Part shown: positions 8,321 to 16,662 of the stretch, piece by piece
Position numbering within the stretch: position 1 is the stretch's first letter
How the letters are laid out: every line of letters begins with the position of its first letter
Assembly (NCBI RefSeq): GCF_028609885.1
Contig: NZ_CP063195.1
Coordinates: 620,001-684,000 of the forward strand
Origin: Corynebacterium jeikeium
GTDB taxonomy: Bacteria > Actinomycetota > Actinomycetes > Mycobacteriales > Mycobacteriaceae
Reading direction: 5' to 3'
DNA length: 64,000 bases
Program-made: the position numbers and the translations under genes
Notes under the pieces: model-generated
Database searches by the model: none
Told to the model about the DNA's origin: nothing
The model's input: the letters and a program-made list of their open reading frames with translations, nothing else

Positions 8321-9295
8321 CTAGCGGAGGCGCGCGGCGCGGGGGACTGCGCGCGCGATGATTTTCGCCTTTACGGCTCGCGGCACTTGCACGCGGGCCG
8401 TTTTTAGTTCCGCGACTGGGGCGCGGTCTAGCCGCTCGTTTAGCGCTGCGAATAGGTCGTGCGCGCCGAGAACACCCACACGGGCCGCTAGCGGCAGTAG
8501 GGACATGGTGTCGTGCGCCTGGGCGAGTTCTGCGCGGATCTCGGAAACCAGCTCAGCCTTCGACTCTTCGGTGAGTTTCGGCAGGTAAGAGCGGTTTAGC
8601 CCGACCGTGTCCTCCTGGTAGTCCCGCAGGAAATTCACCTTCTGGAAGGCGCTGCCTAGCGCGTAGGCGCCCTGGTCGGTGCGGGAGCGCTGCTCTGTGG
8701 TCAGCGGGCTCCCGGCCTGCTCGGCGTGCGTGGCGAACACCGCGTTGCACATCCACCCGATCACGCCCGCGGATCCGTGCACGTAGTCGGCAAGTGGCAA
8801 GGGGGTGGAGTTGGGGGCGTCCGAACGCATCGATGCGAAGAAATCGACCGTCCAGGATCGTTCGAACCCTGCCCAGCGCGCGGTGACGGCGAATGCGTGC
8901 GCGATGGGGTCGGTGCTGAAGCCGGTGTCTAGCGCGGTGAGGGTGGTCTGTTCGTATTCGTTGAGGGTCTTAGCGACGCCGCAGGCCGCCACGCCCAGCG
9001 CCTCAGCCGTACCGTCGACAATTTCATCCGCGATGCGGGCGAGCGCGTAGATGTTGCGGATGTGCAGCTTGATCGTGGGCGCGAGGAGTTTGCTGGCCAG
9101 GTAAAAGCTGGTGGAGTAGCGGCGGATGATGCGGGAGGCTGCGGAGGTAGAGGCCTGCGTGTACAGCGCGCCGGGGTCGTCGTGGATGCTGGCGGAGGGG
9201 TGTGCGGCGGCGCTGGCGCTGAAGCGTGTAGTGGCGCTGGCGCTGGTGGCGGCGCTGGGGTGTGCGCGGAAGGGGAGTTTGGGCAGGCGGGCCAT
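8321..9295 (-). CDS. Squalene/phytoene synthase family protein
   Basis: 324 residues from ATG at 9293-9295. Both Asp-rich substrate motifs are present: DEIVD in ARIADEIVDGTAEAL and DYQED in VNFLRDYQEDTVGLNRSYLP. RYSTSFYLASKLL is the usual first conserved segment. Enzymes of this family join two prenyl diphosphates head to head (two GGPP to phytoene, or two FPP to squalene or dehydrosqualene). No desaturase or GGPP synthase gene is nearby, so the product cannot be told. The first 45 or so residues are Ala/Ser-rich and probably not part of the fold. No clear ribosome-binding site is seen. Confidence 0.85.
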   Translation of the reverse strand: MARLPKLPFRAHPSAATSASATTRFSASAAAHPSASIHDDPGALYTQASTSAASRIIRRYSTSFYLASKLLAPTIKLHIRNIYALARIADEIVDGTAEALGVAACGVAKTLNEYEQTTLTALDTGFSTDPIAHAFAVTARWAGFERSWTVDFFASMRSDAPNSTPLPLADYVHGSAGVIGWMCNAVFATHAEQAGSPLTTEQRSRTDQGAYALGSAFQKVNFLRDYQEDTVGLNRSYLPKLTEESKAELVSEIRAELAQAHDTMSLLPLAARVGVLGAHDLFAALNERLDRAPVAELKTARVQVPRAVKAKIIARAVPRAARLR

Positions 9296-9417
9296 GGAGA
9301 TTAATGCTAGTCCACGGGGGTTCGGCGGCTGGATGGGAGGTGAGGCGGGGATCCCTGGACGGCAGCCGTGAATCCGGGGATTTTTTGGGGGTGCGGGGCC
9401 TTTAGAGATGCCCAGGG

Positions 9418-9540
9418 GAGGGCAAATGTCCCAAATTCCACGTATTAGAATATAATTATTCTGTTTGTGCAGGTCAGAGGGGGTGGGATTTTGGCGGAAA
9501 TTCTGCATTTCGCAATAACTCGAAGATTTGGGACATTCGC
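9418..9540. repeat. 123-bp element with terminal inverted repeats, copy 2
   Basis: It carries the same outer segments as the copy at 1297-1420: GAGGGCAAATGTCCCAAAT at the left and AAGATTTGGGACATTCG at the right, with the central ATTCTGTTTGTGCAGGTCAGA. The inner arms are less perfectly paired than in copy 1 (left arm TCCCAAATTCC, lacking a CT). It lies in the 465-bp gap between the synthase gene and the CopZ-like gene. Confidence 0.75.
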
Positions 9541-9620
9541 CTTTTAGAGGGAAGGGCGAAGCCCGCTCGCAACCGCACATATCTTGGGGATGCAGGCGCT
9601 GCGAGCCCATACAGTGTGCT

Positions 9621-9686
9621 GAGGCATACCCGCTGAGGTGTGTGCGCTAAGGCGTACCCACTAAGGCGTGCGCGCTAGGGCATACC
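9621..9686. repeat. 14-bp imperfect tandem repeats before the CopZ-like gene
   Basis: Four full units and a partial one follow in strict 14-bp phase: GAGGCATACCCGCT, GAGGTGTGTGCGCT, AAGGCGTACCCACT, AAGGCGTGCGCGCT and AGGGCATACC. Odd units carry TACCC and even units TGCGC. The array ends about 75 bp before the metallochaperone start, where an operator would lie. A regulatory role is inference. Confidence 0.55.
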
Positions 9687-9760
9687 GTGGAATAAAGCGT
9701 GGTCCGAAGCGCTGAATATTAAGAAGACATCGAAGGAAACGGAAAAGAGAGGCAAGCATC

Positions 9761-9979
9761 ATGAGCGCATACACCTACAACGTCACCGGAATGAGCTGCG
9801 GACACTGCGAAAACGCCGTCAAGGAGGAAGTTTCCAACCTTCCTGGTGTTTCGAACATTGAGGTCAGCGCCGACAAGGGGCTGCTGACGTTTGAGCACGA
9901 CGGGGTAGCGGGGGAGCTGACGGATCAGCAGGTCATCGACGCGGTCGACGAGGCCGGCTACGAAGCCACCCGCGCGTAG
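9761..9979 (+). CDS. Heavy-metal-associated domain protein, CopZ-like copper chaperone
   Basis: 72 residues forming one HMA domain: YTYNVTGMSCGHCENAVKEE contains the CxxC metal site, followed by the ferredoxin-like alpha/beta pattern (NLPGVSNIEVSADKGLLTFEHD ... VIDAVDEAGYEA). Proteins of this size carry Cu(I) to P-type ATPases or to regulators in the cytoplasm. AGGCAAGC precedes the ATG at 9761. No copper ATPase or CsoR gene is adjacent. The 14-bp repeats at 9621-9686 may be its control region. Confidence 0.9.
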   Translation: MSAYTYNVTGMSCGHCENAVKEEVSNLPGVSNIEVSADKGLLTFEHDGVAGELTDQQVIDAVDEAGYEATRA

Positions 9980-10062
9980 CGTTCCGCCGCACAGGGCAGG
10001 GGGATGCGGAGGCGGGGGAGCGCGGCGAGGCGGATGCGCGCCCCAAGGGGAGCGCGCCGCCG

Positions 10063-10566
10063 CTAGAAGGGGCGCAGCTCCGCAATGCTGTAGAACTGGT
10101 GGCCCAGGAAAAGTAGCGCCGAATCGTCGGAGATTTCCGACACGTCTAGAACCTCCGCCGCCACCAGCGTAGATTCCCCCGCTTGGGCCGTATCCGAAAT
10201 GCGTGCCCGCATCACGGCCCGGGAGTTGGGCAGTAGCGGCTCGCCCGTCTCGGCGGTCACCCACCCTTGAGATTCTGCGAAGCGGTCTGCGCCCGAGGCG
10301 GCAAAGGAGTGCGCGATGGGGGACTGGGCGTCATTAAGAAAGTGCACCAACATGCTGCTCGACCGCAACAATTTGCCTGCCGAGCCCGTGCGCTTCATCA
10401 GGGAGAAACTGATTGATAGTGGGTCGAGTGACAGTGAAGCAACAGATGATGCGGTCAGGCCGACGGGCTCGCCGTCGACGGTCGCGGTGATCAGCGTTAC
10501 CCCCGCCGGATGTCCGCGGAAGACATCTCGAAACGCTGCTTCAAGATCGGTGTTACTCATTAGCAT
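10063..10566 (-). CDS. Flavin reductase domain protein
   Basis: 167 residues from ATG at 10564-10566, chosen because AAAGG lies about 8 nt upstream; an in-frame ATG two codons later is an alternative. The sequence AAFRDVFRGHPAGVTLITAT, PVGLTASSVASLSLDPLSIS and LVHFLNDAQSPIAHSFA is typical of the FMN-binding split barrel of flavin reductases that feed reduced flavin to two-component monooxygenases. No monooxygenase partner is adjacent; the LLM-type enzyme at 1-1067 is a possible user. The tRNA-His gene begins 21 bp upstream of it. Confidence 0.85.
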   Translation of the reverse strand: MLMSNTDLEAAFRDVFRGHPAGVTLITATVDGEPVGLTASSVASLSLDPLSISFSLMKRTGSAGKLLRSSSMLVHFLNDAQSPIAHSFAASGADRFAESQGWVTAETGEPLLPNSRAVMRARISDTAQAGESTLVAAEVLDVSEISDDSALLFLGHQFYSIAELRPF

Positions 10567-10587
10567 CACTAGACCTTTAGAAAAATT

Positions 10588-10664
10588 TGGGGTGACTGAC
10601 GGGACTCGAACCCGCGACACCTAGGATCACAACCTAGTGCTCTACCAGCTGAACTACAGTCACC
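10588..10664 (-). tRNA. tRNA-His (anticodon GTG)
   Basis: The reverse complement gives G-1 followed by GTGACTG pairing with CAGTCAC, discriminator C and an encoded CCA. The anticodon loop TTGTGAT in the stem CTAGG/CCTAG contains GTG. It neighbours orn, as in many actinobacteria. Confidence 0.95.
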
Positions 10665-10748
10665 ATTGCTGTTGAAAACAGCGGATTTCATGTTAGCCCA
10701 CGCCCTGCGCCTTAACCAAAAGGCCAGTTCGCAAGGGGTAAATCTGAG

Positions 10749-11381
10749 TTAGATTGGGAAGCGCTCCGTCGCTGCCTTTGCCGCGGCTGTCGCGTCCGCG
10801 TTCGATGGGTCTGCCTCCACGAGCATCGCGCGGCGGTAGTAATCCAGCTCGCGGATCGATTCCTTGATGTCCGCCAGTGCGCGGTGCGCCATGCCCTTCG
10901 CGGGCTGGCCGTTGTACACGTGCGGGTACCAGCGGCGGGCGAGTTCCTTCAGGCTGGAGACGTCGATCATGCGGTAGTGCAGGTACTGGTCCAGGTGCGG
11001 CATGTAGCGGTTGATGAACTTCCGATCCGCGCTGATGGTGTTGCCGGCCAGCGGCGCCACGCCTGCGGTGGGCACGTGCTTCTTCACATAGTCGAGCACC
11101 TGCTCCTCGGCTTCTTCCAGCGTGATGTCGGAGGCGCGGATCTGTTCCGTCAGGCCGGATTCGCCGTGCATCTTCGTCACGACGGCATCCATGCGGGCGA
11201 GGTCGCGTTCGGTCGCGTGAATCACCAGGTCCAGCCCCTCGTCGAGCGGGGTAAGGTCCGCATCCGTCACAATCACCGCAATCTCGACGAGCACGTGTTG
11301 GTCCGGGTCGAGGCCCGTCATTTCGCAGTCGACCCACACGAGTCGATCGTTCTTGGCAACTTGGTTCGGGGTGGTGTTCAC
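10749..11381 (-). CDS. orn: Oligoribonuclease
   Basis: 210 residues of the DEDDh exonuclease family. [20 protein letters not shown] holds the first Asp-Glu pair, later motifs supply the other acidic residues, and [11 protein letters not shown] has the catalytic His. It degrades 2-5-nt RNAs (nanoRNA, pGpG) to mononucleotides in the cytoplasm. Length matches the family, with a short C-terminal extension. AAAGGAAC precedes the ATG at 11381. It lies between IS-rich regions, inside the segment bounded by the two identical IS256 copies. Confidence 0.97.
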   Translation of the reverse strand: MNTTPNQVAKNDRLVWVDCEMTGLDPDQHVLVEIAVIVTDADLTPLDEGLDLVIHATERDLARMDAVVTKMHGESGLTEQIRASDITLEEAEEQVLDYVKKHVPTAGVAPLAGNTISADRKFINRYMPHLDQYLHYRMIDVSSLKELARRWYPHVYNGQPAKGMAHRALADIKESIRELDYYRRAMLVEADPSNADATAAAKAATERFPI

Positions 11382-11438
11382 GGATGTTCCTTTCTGTTGT
11401 TGATAATTCTATGCCTTTTTGGTGACGCCCCCTCGGGA

Positions 11439-12320
11439 TCAGTCGCTTTCGGTTGCCATTTGGGCGTAGAACTTACCCACGATCGGTGCGGTGACCTTCC
11501 GCGGCAGGTACGTGGAGACGAAGTTCATGGCCTTGGACAGTGGGCCGGGGACTACGCGGAGCTTGTTCTTGGACAGCGCGACCAGGGTGTCGATGGCGCA
11601 GTCTTCGTAGGTGGTCCAGAGGAAATCCGGGACGGCATCGTCTACTTCGGTGAGCTGCTCGTCTTCCTTGCGGGCTTCGCGCACTGGGCCGGGGGCCAAT
11701 AGGGTGCACTTGATGCCGTGGTCCTTGAGCTCGTAGTGCAGGGACTCGGTGAAGGTGTTGACCATCGCCTTGGTGCCGACGTAGGTGGCGTTTCCGGGGA
11801 TGGCCATGTTGCCGGCGGCGGAGCCGACGTTGACGATGCCACCCTCGCCGCGTTCCAGCATGCCGGGTAGTACGGCCTGGGTGAGTTCATATAGAGCGGT
11901 GGCGTTGAGCTCGAACTGCAGGCGCTCGTAATCCCAGTCGAGGTCCTTGAACTGGCCGAAGGTAGCAATGCCAGCGGAATTGATAATGATGCTGACCGGG
12001 GTGGTGCGCAGCTCTTCCAGCAGTTCCGCGCGGGCGGGCGCATCCGCCAGGTCGACGGAGCGGATCTGCACGTCGCGGTTCGGGGATGCGTCCGCAATCT
12101 CCTGCATGGGGGCTACGGTGCGGGCGACCAGGAGCAGGTCGTAGCCGCGCCGGGCGAGCTCCTCGGCGATGGCCTTACCGATGCCGGAGGAAGCGCCGGT
12201 GATTACGGCGTAGGAGCCCGGAGTGGGGGCGGGGAGGTCCAGCTCCGCGGACTTCTGGGACTTGCCCAGGGGGAGGGAGCGGAGGGCGTCAATAGGGTTA
12301 AAGCGGCTATTCGCAGTCAT
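11439..12320 (-). CDS. Short-chain dehydrogenase/reductase
   Basis: 293 residues from ATG at 12318-12320; an in-frame ATG at 12332 would add four residues. The Rossmann motif is VITGASSGIGKAIAEELARRG, the catalytic set NVGSAAGNMAIPGNATYVGTKA (Ser, Tyr-x-x-x-Lys), and the INSAG segment corresponds to NNAG. The protein belongs to the classical SDR superfamily using NAD(P)H; the substrate is unknown. No Shine-Dalgarno is visible, and TATGGT lies 7 nt before ATG 12320, so a leaderless transcript is likely. The C-terminus KVTAPIVGKFYAQMA is amphipathic and may touch membrane. Confidence 0.88.
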   Translation of the reverse strand: MTANSRFNPIDALRSLPLGKSQKSAELDLPAPTPGSYAVITGASSGIGKAIAEELARRGYDLLLVARTVAPMQEIADASPNRDVQIRSVDLADAPARAELLEELRTTPVSIIINSAGIATFGQFKDLDWDYERLQFELNATALYELTQAVLPGMLERGEGGIVNVGSAAGNMAIPGNATYVGTKAMVNTFTESLHYELKDHGIKCTLLAPGPVREARKEDEQLTEVDDAVPDFLWTTYEDCAIDTLVALSKNKLRVVPGPLSKAMNFVSTYLPRKVTAPIVGKFYAQMATESD

Positions 12321-12465
12321 GGCTACAACCATAGCGGGCGGTGCGGACAGGGGGTCGGGGTTTAGGTGGCGTGGAGTATGGGGCGTGTGAAGCGTGGGTC
12401 GCGTTAAGCGCGGGAGGTGTGAACTTAGCCCGGCGAACTGAGCTAAGCGGTGTTAGTTTAATCAC

Positions 12466-13320
12466 ATGATTCCCGATATTCGCAGAGTTGGACAGCACGC
12501 CGCGCTGTATGCCCATGCGCGCTGTGAGCACATCATGGAACAGATCGAAGACCGCGTTGGCGATGACTGGGGAATTGCCGTAGGCGAAATTGAAGGCGAG
12601 CAGTACTACCAGTTTCAGGGGCGGGTTAAGCTCGCCAATGCTCGAGTGGAGCTAGTCGCTACCGTTGACGTGGAGTCTGCGACTCTTAAGTGGGAATGGG
12701 CGGATGAAGCGGCTGTTTCCGGAGCTGCAGAACTTGGTCGGCGCCTTGCTGCGGAAGTGATGCGCGAATGGGGTGAGGAACAAGACCTGCCAGGGTTTAC
12801 GACCCCAGTTGTGCCTTACGAGGTTCCCGAGTGGGACGGCGATGAAGCTGAATCGGGTAGCGGGGAAGACACAGAAAATGAGGAAGGCGAAGAAGACGAC
12901 GAGCTGTATGCGCAGTCAATCGCAGCGGCAGCCGTTTCGGAGGATGTAGGGGATAGCGCGTTCGAAATATTTGGTTCGCATGCTTGTTACGCAAGCATTC
13001 CGAGCGAAGACGAATCCGAGATCCGGATTTACTTGATGGATTCGTTCAACCCACCGATGGAGGAGACGGATCTGTCGGTGATGTTCGTCAAGTTTGACGC
13101 CATATTGTTGGAATGCGACGACCCGGTGTGGAGCATCGAAGGGATTGCGCATCAGCGCGAGGACTGGACGGTCGAGGAAATCGAGCCGGAGAACAAACAA
13201 CGCGCGTGGAAGATTGCGGACAGCGAGGGACGCTACTTCGTGGTGGAGTTGAGCTTCAATGAAGACGGCACGATCGCAGAGCTTGGCAAGAAGGGGCTGC
13301 TTACAGAAGAAGGTGCCTGA
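12466..13320 (+). CDS. Uncharacterised acidic protein (possibly DUF6882-like)
   Basis: 284 residues. The N-terminal half (YQFQGRVKLANARVELVATV then ATLKWEWA) resembles actinobacterial proteins of the DUF6882 type by memory only. The middle (about 125-150) is a very acidic linker (GDEAESGSGEDTENEEGEED), and the C-terminal half has a separate beta-rich repeat-like part (YLMDSFNPPMEETDLSVMFV ... GRYFVVELSFNEDGTIAELG). No signal peptide or membrane segment. The start ATG 12466 has no ribosome-binding site; TAGTTT lies 6 nt upstream, so a leaderless start is likely. A GGTGCCTGACG/CGTCAGACACC hairpin at 13312-13338 overlaps the stop and may end transcription. Confidence 0.7.
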   Translation: MIPDIRRVGQHAALYAHARCEHIMEQIEDRVGDDWGIAVGEIEGEQYYQFQGRVKLANARVELVATVDVESATLKWEWADEAAVSGAAELGRRLAAEVMREWGEEQDLPGFTTPVVPYEVPEWDGDEAESGSGEDTENEEGEEDDELYAQSIAAAAVSEDVGDSAFEIFGSHACYASIPSEDESEIRIYLMDSFNPPMEETDLSVMFVKFDAILLECDDPVWSIEGIAHQREDWTVEEIEPENKQRAWKIADSEGRYFVVELSFNEDGTIAELGKKGLLTEEGA

Positions 13321-13351
13321 CGAAATCCGTCAGACACCCAAGCTAAGAAAT

Positions 13352-13440
13352 GAAACCGGCGCCCCGGAAAAGAAAAACCGAGACGCCAGTTTGTCCATGG
13401 TGCCGCGACTGTAGTGGCAACGATGCCGCGACTTATAACA
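13352..13440 (+). repeat. Solitary right-end fragment of the IS481-like element
   Basis: About 89 bp aligns with the right end of the IS481-family element at 22127-22216: GAAACCGGCGCC-CGG, AGAAAAACCGAGACGCCAGT, TTGTCCATG-TG-CGCGACTG and a terminal ATG-CGCGACT...ACA. No transposase sequence or left end adjoins it. It is the degraded scar of an earlier insertion or a terminator-like module shared with the element. It lies between the convergent genes ending at 13320 and 13516. Confidence 0.7.
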
Positions 13441-15169
13441 GCACTGCCTGAGCACATTTGAGGTGTCGATTATGCGCCCGTTTTCGTGTGCCGACTGGCC
13501 CATTGCAAAGTGCGTTTAAAGCTCGATGGTGCGATCCAGCGAAAGGCGCGAACAGAAGTGTTCATCGTGGCTGACGACGAGTAACGCTCCGCGGTAAGCG
13601 GAGAGGACGTCGACAAGCCAGTCCACGGTGGGGATATCCAAGTTGTTAGTCGGCTCGTCTAGTAGCAGGAACTGCGGTGCGGGGGAAGCAAGCAGCACGC
13701 GTGCGCACTCGGCACGGAACCGCTCGCCTCCGGAAAGTTGCCCCACTGGCGCGTGGACACTGTCATTCTGGAACAACAGTTGTGCTAGCTTGTCGCGGAT
13801 AAACTGCGGGTCAGCCTGCGGATTGCTTTCCGCGACCAGCTCCCACACACTCTTGTCCGCTGGCAATGTGATGCGTTGACGTAAATAGCCGCGGGGAAGC
13901 GCATAGTCGACGTCGCCGCTGGCAATCCGGTTGAGAAACGTAGTTTTTCCCGCCCCATTGGCACCGGCGAGTCGGACGCGTTCGGGGCCGACGATTGTCA
14001 ACAGCTCGCTGCTCAGAACCCGCGTGGCATTGGGAAGGCTGGTATCGGGAAGCTCGATGTGAACGTGAGTGTCCTCCCGCAACCTAAGTTGTGCTAAGTC
14101 ATAACCTTCCCGAGCTTGTGACACCGAGGCTGCGGCATCACGGGCACGCTTGGCTGACGAGACCTGGGATCGGTTCTTATCATTTCCCATGGCCATACCA
14201 GGCTTGCGTTTGGAGGTAGCGAACTCTTTACCTCGGCGGGCGTTACGGGCAAGCCGTGTCTGCATCTCGGCACGTTGGCGAACTTCCTTGTGATAGGAGG
14301 CTTTGGCCTCACTTACTTCGGCCCGCACGGTTTCCTGTTCGTGGTCGATGGTTTGACGGTAGTGCTCAAAGTTCCCGCTAAACATACGTAATGATCCGTG
14401 ATAGAGCTCAGCTATCTCGTCAGCGTGGTTGAGCAGCTCCCGATCATGCGAGATGACCACCATGGGCGCCGGGGAAGCGTCAATCATATGCAGAAGGCGC
14501 TCCCTGGCAGCGGCGTCGAGATTGTTCGTGGGTTCATCAAGAATGATCATCTCTGGTTGGGAGAAAAACAGCGCCGTCAGCGCCACAGCGACGGCCTCTC
14601 CTCCCGACAAGTTGCCGACGCTGCGAGAAAGGGAAAAGTTCAATCCCGACGCGCTAAGAGCGGCCTGGATCCTCTCCTTGAGATCCCAGTTGTCAGCAAC
14701 GATGGCCGCGAGTTCCTCGGAGTAGTTGCCCGCTTCGATTTCCGCTAGGGCATCTAAAATCTCGCGGGCCTTGAATACGTCTGCGATGGTGTCGGTCACT
14801 TTGAGCCCTAGATCTTGGTGGGTTAATAGACAAAAAGTGTGTCCGCATCCCAGCATAACCGCAGAACACACCCCACAAATCACCGCATAATAGCTCCCCG
14901 AAAGCTATTCCCCACACCATCCCACACCTCCGGCCACATCTGTGCTAAACGCACACCGGTTGGATTAAAGGATGACCACCAACCGACCCAGCTGCCCACT
15001 ATGCAGCAACAACACAAAGAAAAACGGCACCACCAGCAAAGGAACAACCCGCTGGCGCTGCACCAAATGCGGACACTCCTTTACCCGCAGCACCCAAACA
15101 CACAACAAAAACGCCGCTACCATGACCTGGTTCATCCAATGGATCACCGGCACCCAACCACTGACACAG

Positions 15170-16592
15170 GGTCAAGTCCGGTGTAGTGGTGTAGCCGTTT
15201 GTGCTTTCGGCTCGATATGAAGTTCGGGGCTTGGTTAGGCGGTTAGCTGGTGGTGGTCGTCACGATGTTCTCCTGGGTGGTGCATGAGGTGCTTGGTGTG
15301 TTCGAGTGCGGTCAGTGACATGTAGCGTTTTTGTTGGATCCAATCGTCGTGTTGCTCGGCTAGGACCGCACCGACAAGCCGGATGATGGATTCACGGTTT
15401 GGGAAAATGCCGACGACGTCGGTGCGCCGGCGGATCTCTCGGTTTAACCGTTCTGTGGGGTTGTTTGACCACACCTTCGTCCAGACTGGTTTCGGCACTG
15501 CGGTAAACGCCAGTACTTCATCGAGTGATTCCTCCAAATACGCCGCGACGTGAGGGAATTTCGGCTCCAGTAGGTCGACAACTTCGCGGGCTTGAGCCCA
15601 AGTGGATGTGGCGTCAGGTTGCTGGAAGATTGTCTGGAACATCGCAGAGACCATCGGCCATTGTGTTTTCGGGACCTTTTCGTAGAGGTTCTTCGCGAAA
15701 TGGGTGCGGCACCGCTGCCACGACGCATTGGGCAGCACTTCGGAAATGGCGTGCTGGATGCCTTCGTGGGCATCACTGGTGATAAGGAATACCCCAGTAA
15801 GTCCGCGGGCTTTTAAGTCCTGGAAGAAGCCTTTCCACGACGCGTTGGATTCCGCGGTGGCGACGTGCATGCCGAGCATTTCGCGATACCCGTCGGCGTT
15901 GACTCCGGTGGCAAGCAGCACTGAGCATTTGACCACCCGGCCGCCTTCACGGACTTTGATCGTGAGCGCATCGCACGATAAAAAGGCGTACCCGCCGGGG
16001 TCTAGTGGGCGGTTTTTGAAGTCTGCGACCATGTCGTCGAGTTCTTCTGACATGCGTGAGACTTGCGATTTCGACATGCTGGAAATCCCAAGTGTAGCCA
16101 CCAGATCATTCATCCTGCGGGTGGAAACCCCCTTAAGGTAGCACGTGGCGATCACAGTCGATAAGGCTCGTTCTGCTCGTGAGCGGCGCTCTAACAGCCA
16201 GTCTGGGAAGAACGCGCCGTGGCGCAGTTTCGGCACCGCCACGTCGATCGTGCCGACACGGGTGTCAAGGTCGCGGTGGCGATACCCGTTGCGGTGGTTG
16301 ACCCGCTCGGTGGATACAACCCCGTATTCGGCGCCGCAGACGGTGTCAGCCTGGGCGGAGAGGATCTGGTTGATAAACCCTTGCAGCATCTGGCGCATCA
16401 AATCCGGAGACGCTTGGGCCAGCAAATCATCCAGATAGGTTGTCGGGTCGATAGAATACGGTGCAGCGGTCATCGTCATAGGCCTTTCGGTGAGATGTGG
16501 TAGTTGAGTTGAAAGGCTAACTGGCGGTGGCCGCCCACTACTTTCCGGGATCCACCATCAGCAAGCGTTACACCACACTAAGGGACGCAACC
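15170..16592 (-). mobile_element. IS256-family element B (1,423 bp)
   Basis: The ends are GGTCAAGTCCGGTGTAGTGG and, inverted at the right, GGTTGCGTCCCTTAGTGTGG, continuing in TGTA. A 9-bp target duplication CTGACACAG lies at 15161-15169 and 16593-16601 inside the IS1249-like transposase gene. Only one copy is in the window. Confidence 0.92.
15235..16479 (-). CDS. IS256-family (mutator-type) transposase B
   Basis: 414 residues, intact and of normal family length, but clearly different from transposase A. The catalytic residues lie in YAFLSCDALTIKVREGG, VFLITSDAHEGIQHAI and WSNNPTERLNREIRRRTDVV; NHRNGYRHRDLDTRVGTIDV and VPKLRHGAFFPDWLLERRSR are the conserved N-terminal segments. It should be functional. 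It lies antisense to the IS1249-like gene it interrupts. Confidence 0.95.
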   Translation of the reverse strand: MTMTAAPYSIDPTTYLDDLLAQASPDLMRQMLQGFINQILSAQADTVCGAEYGVVSTERVNHRNGYRHRDLDTRVGTIDVAVPKLRHGAFFPDWLLERRSRAERALSTVIATCYLKGVSTRRMNDLVATLGISSMSKSQVSRMSEELDDMVADFKNRPLDPGGYAFLSCDALTIKVREGGRVVKCSVLLATGVNADGYREMLGMHVATAESNASWKGFFQDLKARGLTGVFLITSDAHEGIQHAISEVLPNASWQRCRTHFAKNLYEKVPKTQWPMVSAMFQTIFQQPDATSTWAQAREVVDLLEPKFPHVAAYLEESLDEVLAFTAVPKPVWTKVWSNNPTERLNREIRRRTDVVGIFPNRESIIRLVGAVLAEQHDDWIQQKRYMSLTALEHTKHLMHHPGEHRDDHHQLTA

Positions 16593-16662
16593 CTGACACA
16601 GATTGCAGTTACACAAAACGTCTCAGCAAAAACACTGCAACGCCGCTTCCACTGGTGCTGGT

